Below are positions 35,123 to 48,128 of a DNA stretch of 64,000 nucleotides, piece after piece. The position numbers and the translations under genes were made by a program. The notes below the pieces were generated by a model that saw only the letters and a list, made by a program, of their open reading frames with translations, was not told the origin of the DNA and made no database searches. Position 1 is the stretch's first letter. Every line of letters starts with the position of its first letter. This DNA comes from Glandiceps talaboti (taxonomy: Eukaryota > Hemichordata > Enteropneusta > Spengelidae), in contig NC_135559.1 of the NCBI RefSeq assembly GCF_964340395.1, positions 8,514,759 through 8,578,758 of the forward strand. The letters run 5' to 3'.

Positions 35123-37700
35123 CGAATTAACCAACAAAATAGTTCAACACTATACGAAGATATTACAAATGGTGTAATATAACTCTACAGAATCCAAAAG
35201 AAATCGGGTAATTTTTTCATGGAAATTAATCTAGCATGTTGAAATAAGAGCAATGACAGTGAAAATATCGTGTACTTTTTATAAATTGTACACAAGAATG
35301 CTTTACTTTATGAGAGCGAGTCGTGCCGATGTTGTTAAACGTAAAAGATGTCGAATCCAACATTCGTATTCTTAAAGAGCATTTGATCCATGTCAGTTTT
35401 CCGATTCCGATATGATGACGTTACCCGGGATAATCCCGGATACTTCAGCAAATGACCGCCGGGTCAAAGAAGTACTTAGGAAAACACTTAATATTTTAGT
35501 TGGGGTCAGACACATACAAGCTTGTATGTCTCTTTATCGTTAGCATTTCCTCACAGCTGAGATTTTTTTCCCTTTCTGACGAGACACTGCGATCTGTGTG
35601 ACACTTACACACTAATATGCCGTATATTTCAACTCTGTGTAACGTTGAGAAGCAAACCAAATTGTCTGTTATTTTGATTGGCATGCGACCGCTGAATACT
35701 AATCAATAGGAAGAGTGTCACCTCGACTCGACGCTTCGATTAGAGTAATAGTCCACGACAATTTTACAGTATGAGTGATTACGGGATATCTACCGAGGCC
35801 ATTTATACGAGTCAATAAGGTCGCGCCGACGACGAACCCATCCATCCCTTTCACTTACATTCACCTTCTTTCTGATTGCGCTAGAAGTCTTCAATTGGAT
35901 ACTTGTGAATTTCCTCTATCTTTTGAATACATTCTACGACGAATCTTCTGTTTCCCCAGTAGCAATAGTCATAGAAAAAAATGTCATATTTTTTCGACAT
36001 TCCATTTCGTCTGCATTCTTATTTTCCCGCGCACCTATCAAACTCAATTCACCTCTTCCAATTGACCTGTCATCCTCATAGCGTCCCTCATTCCACCTAC
36101 CTACAACTATTCCTTTGATTATTTTTGATCTTTACGAGAACACTTCTCAAATTCGAAAATTTCTTTCTGCTTCCGATTACGCGCATACTTACAGCGGCAA
36201 AATTATCGCTGTTCGTTTGTTCGTTGCCGGCCTCTCATTATCTCTAATTATTATGTATTTTGCTATATAACTCAAATCGCAATTATAGTAACGTCAATTT
36301 TGATTCTATAATTTGAAGTCAGGAATTCGTCGTTTCTTATACCCTTAGAGTATGGAATATCTCTTTGTCATTTCTTTCTTCATCACAATTAAACGAGCAA
36401 TAGCCACGACAAAAAAAATTAGAATTTTTTTGGCGACTTGAAAATATTGTAGATATAAGCCTGCCATCCCTAAACCTCACAAATTGAGAATAGTGCGGTG
36501 AATAATCTATTCGTGACTTGCAATGCTTTAACGATACGGTGAATTGGTGATGAAAGATGACAAGCCTCCCTAGTTCCGCTACATTACCACTATGTCTACA
36601 AATTCAACAGGAAAGGGACGGCATCTGTGTTTGTCCCCGCCCAAAAATCAAGTACACTATCAGCGCTAGACTGTGAATTTTGTTGTGGATTTAGTATTCA
36701 CTTTACGTTCAAATCAATGCTCTCTGCTTGATTAACCAATATTACTTAGAAACTTAAATGATAATTAGTTTCTCGTTACTTATAGTTGGAGGCGACGACT
36801 TTTGATGTCCAACCCCTAAATCTTTATCAGTCTGCAACGTTATACGGTCAAACTTTCCGTAGATCAGCAAAACATTAGGTAGAGAAACTGTCACGATCTA
36901 TGTACAGTAATCGAATTTCTACCGTCAACGGTTTACAAGTCTCGTGCTACGTCTGTTAAATCTACTCACTGGAAGGTTGATAAAAACCCTCTACACAAAC
37001 AATACAATATACACCTTGTTAAAGCGGTCTATCCAAATAAACTCTTGAAAACTGAAGATATTGTAATAAATGACACTAAAAATATTGTCATTTCAGCGTG
37101 TCGGAAAACGCCATAGAAATTGCAAATTTGCTTTTTATTGGCTGTGGAAACTGAAGGAGATAGCGAACACCTCCTAGAATACTTGTGCCAGATTTTCTCT
37201 CTAGCGTCGATTTACCACCCCCTCACCCCTCCTCCCTACCCATGATACTGTAGATAGCTAGAAAAATTAACTTTCAACTAAAAATAGTCATTTGATTTAT
37301 TCCATAATTCATTCAACATGGCGCCAGATCACAGAAATAGCGTCGTCCTGCTTCACATGTGTGTGACATGAACTCAATCTATCACTCTGACAGAGTGAAA
37401 AGTTCAAATATTTCATATATTAGTAAAAATGTCCTATGATTAAAGAAATTTTGATAATTTATTATAATGTCAATATCTCTGTAGTGTTCCCGCTAGAATT
37501 CGTGACTGGTACATTGGCCAGTTGACAATGATTTACATACTGCAGTAACAGACTATAAATTTGTGGTGGTGAAATTGGTTTACTTTTCTTGACTAAGTTC
37601 TAATTTTGCTCGACAGGAGACAAGTTTATGTGTATTGACAGATATGATCTTTTAATCATTCAGGACATAGATTTTCCCGCGTAAAGTCGTGTTGAATAAT
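35123..37700. other. Unique AT-rich sequence, no gene seen
   Basis: Frames of 62 codons (minus, 35496-35684) and 96 codons (plus, 35775-36065) are not recognised. TTTTCCCGCG words occur at about 36022 and 37673. No repeats were noted. Confidence 0.45.
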
Positions 37701-37716
37701 TCAAGTTTAGTATATT

Positions 37717-37787
37717 TTGTCATGCTCAATTTTAAATTGGACAAAACACAATAAAGATAACTTCAATTCAATTCAATTCAATTCAAA
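37717..37787 (+). mobile_element. Possible non-LTR retrotransposon 3' end with (TTCAA)n tail
   Basis: ATTGGACAAAACACAATAAA then GATAACTTCAATTCAATTCA ends in five TTCAA units. An AATAAA signal followed by a short pentanucleotide tail is typical of truncated CR1/L2-type LINEs. No reverse-transcriptase sequence precedes it, so a severely truncated copy or coincidence are both possible. Confidence 0.35.
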
Positions 37788-37974
37788 ACTGTATTGTCTG
37801 CATATACAAATTTACAGTAAAATTAAAATTGTGTCCAAAACGCTCAAATTTTACAAATATTTAAAAGACTTAGTCTCCTCCTTTCTTAGAATACACATAT
37901 TTTGTTATTTGTGTTGTTTGGGGCGATGTTTAGGGTAGTTCGGTACGGATGAATTCTACCTGAACTGAAGTGTG

Positions 37975-38475
37975 TCTAATGACGTAATACGATTTTGGAT
38001 AATACACATTCTGATGACGTTGTGTACCTTCTAGTTAGTACTCCATGCTGATATGATGCACCTGGAAATGTTGGACCATTTCTAATGACGTCATACAGTT
38101 TTGATGCATAAGTGAGCTGGTACAGTTGTATCAGTTCTTATGACGTCAGATAAGTTTGATACATGCATAATCTGGTAAAGTTATATCAGTTCTTATGACG
38201 TCAGACAAGTTTGATGCATACATAATCTGATAAAGTTATATCTATTCTTATGACGTTATGCAGATTTGATACACACAATCTAGCAAAAGTTGTATTAGAT
38301 TTTATGACGTCATACAAATTTGACACATGCATAATCTGGTATAAAGTTTTACCAGTTCTATGACGTCATGCCTATCCGATACGTAGTTAATCTGGATTAC
38401 ATGTCTAATGAAGTAGTGCATATTTGAAGGATTCATAATCTGGTAAAGTTGTGTCACTTATTATGACGTCATACC
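37975..38475. repeat. Minisatellite of about 55 bp with a TGACGTCA (CRE) site in most units
   Basis: About nine diverged units of pattern TTCTTATGACGTCAGACAAG then TTTGATGCATACATAATCTG and GTAAAGTTATATCAG. Perfect TGACGTCA palindromes start at 38086, 38141, 38196, 38305, 38361 and 38464. Single-change versions fall at 37980, 38014 and 38251. The spacing is 55 bp or about twice that. The palindrome is better preserved than the rest of the unit. Confidence 0.9.
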
Positions 38476-40479
38476 TAACTAAATATAATTGGTTCTTGAG
38501 AGAAAAACAGTTGTTGCTGTAAATCACACACAACTGTTGGTTTTATTCTTCACTGCAATCTGAATTTTTTAATGACAGTGGTATCGTTAACTTGTAACAT
38601 TACCTACATTTTAGAAACAAATGTTATGTTGATGCTACAAAATTCACAAAAAAGTGCGTATGGATGACTCTATTATAAACAATTTTTAAAAAATTACAAA
38701 ATTAAAAATTATTCATAACTTTTTTTTATAAACTTTAAAGTATAAAAATCTATATGGTAGCTCTTACTATACATGAAAAAATATAATGGACTCGTTGCCA
38801 TAGTAACGGAATGTTCATAAATGTATTCCCATACTTATCATGTGTGACAAAGATTGATTTAATAATATGAATATAACCGATATATATAACCGATCTTAAC
38901 TTTAAAAAGATTGTTTAGTATTTAATGTGACAGTCGGCGATTATTTCTTATTTTGAAATTTGGACACACGAGTGTGTAAATTTGTATAAGCGATTTCGTT
39001 TACTGTAATATTTTTGCTCATTGAGTGGAAGTCGTGCAGGTTATTACTTGTATTGGCATACTACTGCAGAAAGAGAGCTACCAGCAACCTAAGATAGATA
39101 GAAGTATTGTTGTTACATGTGGTAGATTATACGAGTGGGGTGATAGCGGTGCCTTGGTTATGTGTATGTAGGCACCTTGTAATCAAGGTAGAGTAAACAC
39201 TGAATGAGACTGAATGTGCCACCACTCGAGGAAAGACTTTTTATCAGAGACGCCACCCTACTGTGTAATAGGCCTTTGCAGACTGCAAACAGGAAATTGA
39301 GAATACAGCGCCCTCGCTCAAAATGGGGGTATCATCACCCCATACTACCATTTCTTAAGAGCTTTGTCCTTGGTATTCTGTAGAAGTGTACATCAGGGAT
39401 GTTTTTCATATTGTTCAGACAATGAAGAAAGCAGCAGTGCTCTATGATTAACCAAGCAACCTATACCATGTATACCCTCAAGGTACACACAAACAGGAAG
39501 TAGAGTGCCACCATGGCAAATTTTGGAAAGGACTTCCATTGGTAGTTAATATCACATGTTACAACAGTAGTTGTGTGTGTGTGTGTCTCTGTGTTTGCTG
39601 ATAGCGTGGTTTCCATTGTAGTATACCAGAACTCGCTGCCACATGGATGAAGTTCTTTCAAGGCAATAAGTAGAACGATGTTTAATGTGTATTTACAGAA
39701 CAAGAAATCCCATGAATTATTAAGTGTTGATTAGTTATCAATCAATCGATCAATCAATTAATTGATTGAAATATGTTTCCAACCAAGCATTTCGGCGAAA
39801 ACGACAGACAAATGTGTAGAGTGAAAACAATTTCTACTTGTAGAAAAAAAAAGTTGTGAAATAAAGTCAATTAATCATTTTTCCATCTATCGTTCATCAT
39901 TTGTTCCGATGGCACTATAATTTTCAAGAAATTTAAACAAATGACTATTAAGAGTGCCTATCATACCATATGTTTGTTTTCTCGGGTTATAATTACTCTA
40001 TAAATGCGCAATTTGCAAAAGTAGATATTACATTTTTTCTTTTCATTATTAATAATAAAAGTGTATCCTTTTGTATTATGCTAGTCCGAATATTGATTTA
40101 TGATTTCAAAAATGTGTAACTACCTTACTCTCAACTGCTTCTAATTTTATGATGTACAGAATCGCGTTTTCTTTACTATAATGGTAATTATGCACATTAT
40201 TAATTCATTGGTGTATAGCTATGCACTTTCATTGTCGTGGCTTTTGTGAAAACAAACAAGGTACAAGTCCTGAAAGAGATGCAGTCGTATGCGAACATTT
40301 TAAACTCAGAGTTCACATTTTGACACAGATATTTACGATTGCACGTGAGAAGATAAAAACTGCTTCGAAATATCAGAATTGGAAAAGAAATTAATATTAT
40401 TTTTCTTTGTTAGGTGAAACAAGAAATTTATGAAAATATTGAAAAATTCTGAAGATTACAGTTGATAGGTCTTAACAAA
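38476..40479. other. Unique AT-rich sequence, no gene seen
   Basis: It holds a perfect RFX-type X-box GTTGCCATAGTAAC at 38794-38807 and a short (ATCA)n near 39738. An 80-codon minus-strand frame (39461-39703) contains a (GT)n-derived Thr/His run. Confidence 0.45.
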
Positions 40480-40690
40480 TGAAGAGTTTTTTCCTGTATT
40501 AGAAAATAATCAAAAATCCGAAAGTCAAGGTTGAAAAATGTTTTCGAATAGAGTTCTTTCTGGTATTAGAAAATAATTGGAAATCCGAAAACCAACTTTT
40601 GAAAATAATTATTTATAATAAGGTTGAGTGAGTTTTTTTTTGTAATAGGGAATGATTAAAAATGTAAAATATTAAGTTGAAAAAAAAAAC
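40480..40690. repeat. Diverged minisatellite of about 75-80 bp, about 3 copies
   Basis: Units share GTATTAGAAAATAATYRRAA and AATCCGAAA, followed by a GTTGAAAA-like end. The third unit is shortened and more diverged. Confidence 0.7.
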
Positions 40691-41672
40691 ATATTTCCAG
40701 TTAGTTGGAATAATTGAAGACATGAACAGAAATATTTGAAGATCTGAATATTGATAAAACGATGGTTAACTGAAATAGGTTTTTTTTCTGGAGTTTGATT
40801 TTGATGGAATATGAAGTAATGGAGAATGTATTATTCCACTAAGTTCGAAGAGAAATTTAACATTAACGCTGAATAATAAAAAATCATTGCATGATCAGGG
40901 TCAGTAGTAGACAGATCGAAACGTCGCATTCGTTTCCAATTTACCGTTCCAAAGTAATTATAGTTGTCTGCCGAATATGAAGTCCAATATATTGTTTTTA
41001 TAAAGAGTTGGTGTCAGTTTAAAAAACTTATTTATACATGTTACAGGGATGTAGCTATTGTTTTTAAAGTAGCGGGAAAAAATTGGAAAAGTAGCTAGGT
41101 AATGCTTACCAGAGAGATCAATGAATATGCCCAGTAATGGATATATAGTAAAACAAAGAATTTTTAAACATTAATTCATGAAAAAATAGGCGGCAAGACA
41201 TTGTGTGTATTGGCCGGTTGATTTTACCGCCTACCGGCCCTTATCTCCATCCCTGCACGTGTAAAAAACCCAAGAGAATTCCTGTGAGTGATGATTGACA
41301 GACAAATCAGCACACGCTTTGAACGAGGCGTACATGTTCATGTTACTTTTATCATGTAATGGATTATTTTTTTGTCTCGGTGGTCACACTTTTATCGCAA
41401 AATGTGAGCCGTATCATCTGACGTGGTCAACCGGGGCATGGTGACACTTTTCTCACGGTTTGATATTGAGATAGACGTGTCAATGAAACTTTGATGATGA
41501 TGGGGGAAATTGAAATGCTGTTGTGTGTTGTGCAACTAGGCCGGTTTATCATCACTCTGTAGTATTTTGTTAAGTGCGATGACACCACACGTACTAGGTG
41601 TTATCAACCAATACTGACTAGATAGTTAGTATTAACGATAAGCATAATATACAAATATATATTTACACACAC

Positions 41673-41674
<2 letters not shown>
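40691..41674. other. Unique AT-rich sequence, no gene seen
   Basis: No exon or repeat is supported. An AGCGGGAAAA word lies at 41071. Confidence 0.4.
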
Positions 41675-41736
<62 letters not shown>

Positions 41737-41823
41737 GTATATATGTACCCACAGAAAAATACACAATCATATACATGTTCCATTTACATTTACACCACAT
41801 ACACACACACTTACACACATATA

Positions 41824-41908
<85 letters not shown>
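41675..41908. repeat. (TA)n and (CA)n-(TA)n microsatellites
   Basis: TA repeats at 41675-41746. After a short non-repeat gap come (CA)n (41824-41854) and (TA)n (41855-41907). Confidence 0.95.
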
Positions 41909-41911
<3 letters not shown>

Positions 41912-42218
41912 CATATATATGTCAATATATATATATCCCATACAAATAGTATTCGCATGTATCTACATACGTTTATGATATTATTTTTGTAACGTATTTA
42001 GATTTTTAAAAATATTTAACTGTTTTGTCGTGTGCATATTGTTTGCTGTTTATAAATAATATAGCAATATGGATGTAGTCCAACTACACAAGTCATGCCG
42101 CCATTTTCCAGATTATTATGTCGTCAGCTCGTAACTTATGGTGTTAAAGTAATACTTTAATCTGGTATTTTTTTTCTTACAAATGATTCTATTTTTGGGA
42201 AAACCGTTTAAAAATGAA

Positions 42219-42622
42219 CTTACAGTAGAAATGATGTAGGCTTGGTGTTTCACTCAAGGGAGATTACTTTTTTTGTTACAAAGATAGACACATATTTCAA
42301 CTCTAGACTAACAATAAGACACAACAAACACAGCAAGATCATTTGCCCAATCACATTGAACAGTGATAAGCATTGTTATTCTTTCACAGTTCAGTAAAAA
42401 ACAGGCTGCTAATGAAAACATTACATGGACTTGATTTTAATGGCTGCAACTGTTTATTTTGTAACTGATAATCAATACTTGACTACTTCTACATCCCCGC
42501 TGTCATATGGTACCAATGAAATTGTTTTCTTTTGCAATAGAAGTTGTTGGAGGGTGTGTGTAAAAAAATGTCATGTTACATGCATGAGTGAAACACCAAA
42601 CCAACATCATTTCAATTGTAAG
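42219..42622. mobile_element. MITE-like element, family C
   Basis: A 404-bp element with terminal inverted repeats of about 40 bp. The left end is CTTACAGTAGAAATGATGTA then GGCTTGGTGTTTCACTCAAG. The right end, reverse-complemented, is CTTACAATTGAAATGATGTT then GGTTTGGTGTTTCACTCATG, about 87% identical by eye. The 82-codon frame at 42425-42673 runs through the right repeat and has no transposase resemblance. A single copy is seen in this window. The superfamily is not established. Confidence 0.85.
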
Positions 42623-43480
42623 GGAAGATGGGTCAAATTCAATCTAGATACTATAATATTCTTGTTAACTTAACAAATACCTATATATTAAAGCAGCACT
42701 AGCTACAACTAGATGTTTGTTTAAAAATAAAAAAACAAATTGTTTTGATAAATGTAATGACGTAATCATGATAATATCATACACCCTGAACAGTAGTCTG
42801 TGGCTTTTCAAAATATTATAATAAAATCCAATCCAATCAAATTGATTTTTTTTTAAAAAATCAGCGTTCAATGCGTTCATTATTTCAACATTTTTTTCTG
42901 TACTGATTATGGATATAATCGACCCCTTTGATTATTGGTATTTTAATAAATTTTAGTGAATGTATTGTTGATTGCCTGATCGAAAAATACTCCAGTTACA
43001 TCTACTAGTGCAGGTTTAAAACATTATCTAGTATCATATTTAGCCTCCAAATTGATATATAAACATCATATAATGTTGTAATAATTGCGCATGTGCAGTT
43101 TATCTACGATCCTGACGTTGTCGAAGACAGCATTTTTTGAGTACACCAAAAGACATTACGTCATCGAATCATTCGTTTAGTTTGTCAACCTGCTGTGTTA
43201 CATACAGATCTCACTATTTGACTTGTCTACAAGTCTAATCACCACATTGTTGATAATCAATACAATAGAGCATTCAACACTAAATGTCTAAATTACCTTT
43301 ATTTCTGCAAATCCTCCTCTGGTCAAATGGGAAGAGGTGGTATCGATTACAGTTCTTTCTGGCGGTATTTTAATATTCAAAGTCTTCAGGCCTGAAGGAA
43401 ATTTCTGGATACAGTCTCTCTTTTTTTTTTTACAGAAATGCCTAAATGTCACATTTAACTTAATAAATGTTGTTGCCAAC
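42623..43480. other. Unique AT-rich sequence, no gene seen
   Basis: No supported gene. A 60-bp stretch at 42955-43018 (AGTGAATGTATTGT ... GCAGGTTT) resembles 7862-7920 on the same strand and may be a decayed dispersed repeat. Confidence 0.4.
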
Positions 43481-43699
43481 GTTTCATTTCATGTACCGTC
43501 GCAGAATCTTTGTGCCCATTACACCTTTTAAACTAACACGTTTGTGTTCAGAGGCAACAAAATGTTTTTTACTTAGATTTTTTGACTTTATTAATTCCTT
43601 ATAATTACAAGATGTTGATATACTTTCCAGTCTGAGTAACTTTAAAACGAGTGTTTGAAACGAATTAACTGATTTGTAAATTTTGTTATTTATTGACAT

Positions 43700-43812
43700 A
43701 TGTTCTTTTTTGTCGACGTCTTCTTCTGTATAGTAAATTTTGTATATATTTTAACTATTTTTTGCTCTATTGTCGGAGTGTATGTAATCGTGGCAACCTG
43801 TAGGCATCTCAA

Positions 43813-43880
<68 letters not shown>
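43700..43880 (+). mobile_element. Possible retroposon 3' end with (AATA)n tail
   Basis: GTGGCAACCTGTAGGCATCT then CAATAAATAAATAAATAAAT runs into about 17 AAAT units (43811-43879). An AATAAA signal with a tetranucleotide tail after a short 3' untranslated-like stretch is typical of truncated RTE/CR1-type LINE copies. No coding remnant was recognised upstream, so the 5' limit is arbitrary. Confidence 0.4.
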
Positions 43881-44287
43881 AGCTATCGCTAAATATGTTT
43901 CAATAAGTACAGTTACTTTATTGTTCAGGTGAAACTCAAATAAGACAACAAAAATGTTTGCATCTTGATTTTGTGCTAATTATTGTGTGTGTAGTTCTCC
44001 ACTCTATAATTGTTGGGATCAAGGTTTCTTAACATTACGTTTTAGGGATTTCAATTTGAATAGTTTTAGTTATCATAAAGTTATTTTTTCGGTGCATAAA
44101 ACTTTCTCAATGCGTAGAGTTGCAGAATATTAGCATCAAAATGTAAATGTCAAGTTATATCACAGGTTCCCTTTTAACAGATTTAAGTTTAACATTTGTC
44201 TTTGAATCAAGATATTCATAACAATGCTAGCTCCACACATGATTCTCTCAATGATTCTCTCTCCGTCTCACCCTTTCCTCTGTTTGC

Positions 44288-44502
<215 letters not shown>

Positions 44503-45240
44503 TGTGAACATTTCAGACGTATTTAAATGCATAACTCTTGCAGTCATCTCAAAATACCCTTGTATAAAACATCATACATAATTTATAATGCTGTTTTACT
44601 GAGTCTACGTATTGATACCACCACACGTGTAATGTTACCTGTAGTATAGATCACGTGACCGTTTCCCCTGTAAAGCAACCGGAGTATGCACTCGGAAGTG
44701 AGTCAACATTGTTCAGGTTTACTCTTCAGTCGCCTGAATACACCAATGTTTTACATACAATTACCTTGTAAATTGTGTTGTGGCTTTTCAAGTTGAACTT
44801 GATTATGAGAGTAAACATAGCAAAGTAAACCAAAAGGTAACCCATACCTAACCATAGAAAAAGTGGATATAAACATTCGCTGCGCCGTATATACATGAAT
44901 ACATGAGATGAATTCCTTGTCTAGTGGTTGGGAGTACTCAACCTTCAAAACATGCTATGACCCGAGACTCATATAATTTAATTCATACACTTGTACAGCG
45001 TGTCGTTTATAACAAATTGATCATATAAATTTAGGAATTTTACAGATCAAAGACAATTAAAAGGGGAATGATCTCGACTACAATGACTCGCTTAGGTTTG
45101 ATAAATTGGTTATTTATTGAGAGGAGGGAATCGAGGAGACACAGCATGCTTCTTTTGTTACAGAATTCCAAATTGAAAAAAAAAACGTCGACGGGATTAA
45201 GCAAGTAGAATTTTTATCAACAACATCAATACTAGTCATA
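44503..45240. other. Unique sequence, no gene seen
   Basis: Nothing coding is supported. A TCACGTGACC palindrome lies near 44650. Confidence 0.4.
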
Positions 45241-45655
45241 GTAACAACAAAAACAACAACAACAACAAGAACAACAACAACAACAATGACGACGACGACG
45301 ACGACGACGACGATAACACTTCGCATTTTTAATTAGCAACAACAAGGGGAAATGTTGTCTCCTCCATTACTCTATCTCAGACGTATTGACAATTATCGCA
45401 TAATCCCAACCACCACCACCACTGCCGTCGTCGCCGCACCCACCACCACCACCACCACCACCACCACCACCACCACCACAAAAAAGTACCACACCATCAC
45501 CTCCACAACAACAACCCCAATATCACCTCCACACCATTACCAACATTATCATTACCACAAGAACACCACCACCACCACCACCACCACCACCACCAACAAC
45601 AACAACACCAACACCACCACCAACAACAACAACAACAACACCAAAAGCAACTAAA
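45241..45655. repeat. (CAA)n-(GAC)n and (ACC)n-(AAC)n trinucleotide arrays
   Basis: CAA and GAC triplets at 45246-45312, then after about 90 bp ACC/AAC-rich triplets at 45407-45655 with short interruptions. Poly-Val and poly-Thr frames are artefacts. Confidence 0.93.
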
Positions 45656-46495
45656 AATCAAACAAAATGACTTATTTGAGAATCACAAGAGCAATTATTT
45701 AAGTCCGTTATCATTGCATTGTCACCACTCACTATCAAAGGGTATAAATAGCATTATCATCAACCACAACATCAAATTTTGTTTACCCAGCACAATCACA
45801 TCCTATCGGCTAAACCCTTCATACCACCACCGCAGCGACCAGCGGAGATAGCACTACAGAACCACGGCTATCAAATTCGATATACCCTGACTACTATCAC
45901 TAAGTACCCGTAACACGAATACTCAAAGCAATCATCCTCTTGGCAAGTTGTGAACCATAAGCTACCAACTATAGCTACCAGCTATCGTCACTTTGGCGAC
46001 AACTAAAGTACAAGCATACTATATAATTATATAGACAACGTGTAATGATCGCAAGCCATCACGACCATGATAACAACGTCACCAGTCACTTTACACCTAC
46101 CCTATACACAAACGAATAAACTGATACCGCAATGCAAAAGATCCGCATTTTAAAAGACAAATTAAGACAATATTAATTAATATAAACACGTTGATGACCA
46201 AAGCATCAGGTTGTAAAACCTAAATTTAATATTTCAACACTACTATTCCCAGGTTTAATTAATCCAAATGTCTTAATATTTAGCTTGGTAACATATGTTC
46301 AGCTGTTGTTACGCAACATCATGTTTCACATGTACACTGCATGCATTATAAAGTAAACGTTCTGTACTGTTACTGTGTACCTAGCATAAGTGTTACTGTA
46401 ATTGTTATTAGGATTAATGTTAAGTGTTAAGAGTGCAGAGCAAACAATGGCGAGTACTTGTATAGAAGTTATAAAAAATACAATGGAAGCCAATT
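45656..46495. other. Unique AT-rich sequence, no gene seen
   Basis: No exon, RNA or repeat family was recognised. Confidence 0.4.
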
Positions 46496-46496
46496 G

Positions 46497-46530
<34 letters not shown>

Positions 46531-46585
46531 CGTGTGTGTATACACACATCCTCTCATAACGACCATGATAACATATAATAGATAA

Positions 46586-46681
<96 letters not shown>

Positions 46682-46690
46682 ATAGATAGA
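46496..46690. repeat. (TA)n and (GATA)n microsatellites
   Basis: TA repeats (46496-46530) and, 48 bp on, about 27 GATA units (46579-46690). The Leu-Ser-Ile-Tyr minus-strand frame is an artefact. Confidence 0.96.
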
Positions 46691-46984
46691 CGCTGCTAGA
46701 ACCAATACAATTTCAGAAGTGTGAGGTAAGGAATTCGACTCTCTGAGGGGTTAATCCCAAAACGTCGGCTATTTTTCAACTTTTTTATGTTGACTGATGA
46801 CATTTGTCTCACCAGGACTTGAAATAAACTCGTCTGGCGCTACAAAAATCCTACAGCCACTGTTTCTTTTCATCGCCGTCTGACACATGTGACACACTTC
46901 TTACCTTTAATATTAGTACATTTATTTCTGTGTGAGCCACCATTATCTTAGCAGACTATCACAGAATAAGATACATTGTAACAA

Positions 46985-47215
46985 TGTTTTGCATGTCAAT
47001 GGTTGCAATGTATCAATTGTAGTTCAATTTTTGTTTTGTCAGATAAAATGTAGCATTCTTAGTTAGATACTTGTTGCGCCAGACGATACAATGTAGCAAT
47101 ATTAGTAATATATCATTGAAGCAGACGATGAAATGTAGCAATGTTAGTAATATATTATTGAGGCAGACGATAAAATGTAGCAAATTAGTAGTGAGATTTG
47201 GTGGCCCCAGACGAT
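46985..47215. repeat. Minisatellite of about 52 bp, 3-4 copies
   Basis: The unit is GCAGACGATGAAATGTAGCA then ATGTTAGTAATATATTATTG. The first (about 47040) and last (about 47165) copies are diverged. Confidence 0.85.
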
Positions 47216-47837
47216 GAATTGTTTCTCCTGAACTGGCTTAACTGTAAAATTCTATATCTCATAAAGTTCACAATTTTGACCTTTAACCTTTCATTGTCTG
47301 ATTTATGAGATAAAATATAATCCGTTATTTGAAAGAAATGCTAATATTTCAAAACCAAAATATATTTAGGGATTTCAAAAATCCACTGAGTGTACTGTAT
47401 CTGTGATTAATGGCAAGATTTACAGAGAAAATATGCGTTACTTGTACTTATAAGTTTGAAAGAAAAATGTTGGCGATTTTTGTTATTTTTTATTTTGTCT
47501 GATTTGCATAGATTTTCCGATAACACACAGTAATTGTGATTTTTTTCTTGAAGTCTTTTTCACGCTATAGATAGTATACAATTAAAAAATAAATAAATAA
47601 AACATTAACAATAATTCATTTCTTTATTTTCAACTAATTGAATAGATTACAAATGTGAAATCATGATATAAAATACATTGTTGTATTGACAAAAACAAAA
47701 ATCGCAAAGCATTCAACACTTCATGAAAGTGACAACCAACAATGATATATACAAATAAACGAGCACGCAAACATAAAAAGAGACACACAACAACAAACAC
47801 ACTCACCCACACAGATACAGATAGACACGCCTTACAT

Positions 47838-48042
47838 ATACATACATACATACATACATACATACATACATACATACATACATACATACATACATACATA
47901 CATACATACATACATACATACATAGTTACATACACACATACATACGTACGTACATACATACATACATACATACATACATACATACATACATACACATATA
48001 TATATATATATATTTATGTATATATATATATATATATATATT

Positions 48043-48113
<71 letters not shown>

Positions 48114-48128
48114 GCATACATATATATT
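47838..48128. repeat. (ACAT)n then (TA)n compound microsatellite
   Basis: About 38 ACAT units to 47992, then TA repeats with two TTTATG interruptions. Confidence 0.97.

Noticed and set aside
42425-42673. 82-codon frame inside MITE C as a transposase remnant
   Set aside because: It runs through the right terminal repeat and shows no catalytic motif or DNA-binding pattern.
43337-43699. Reverse-transcriptase remnant upstream of the (AATA)n tail
   Set aside because: Neither strand gives recognisable RT or endonuclease motifs; only the 3' tail supports a retroposon.
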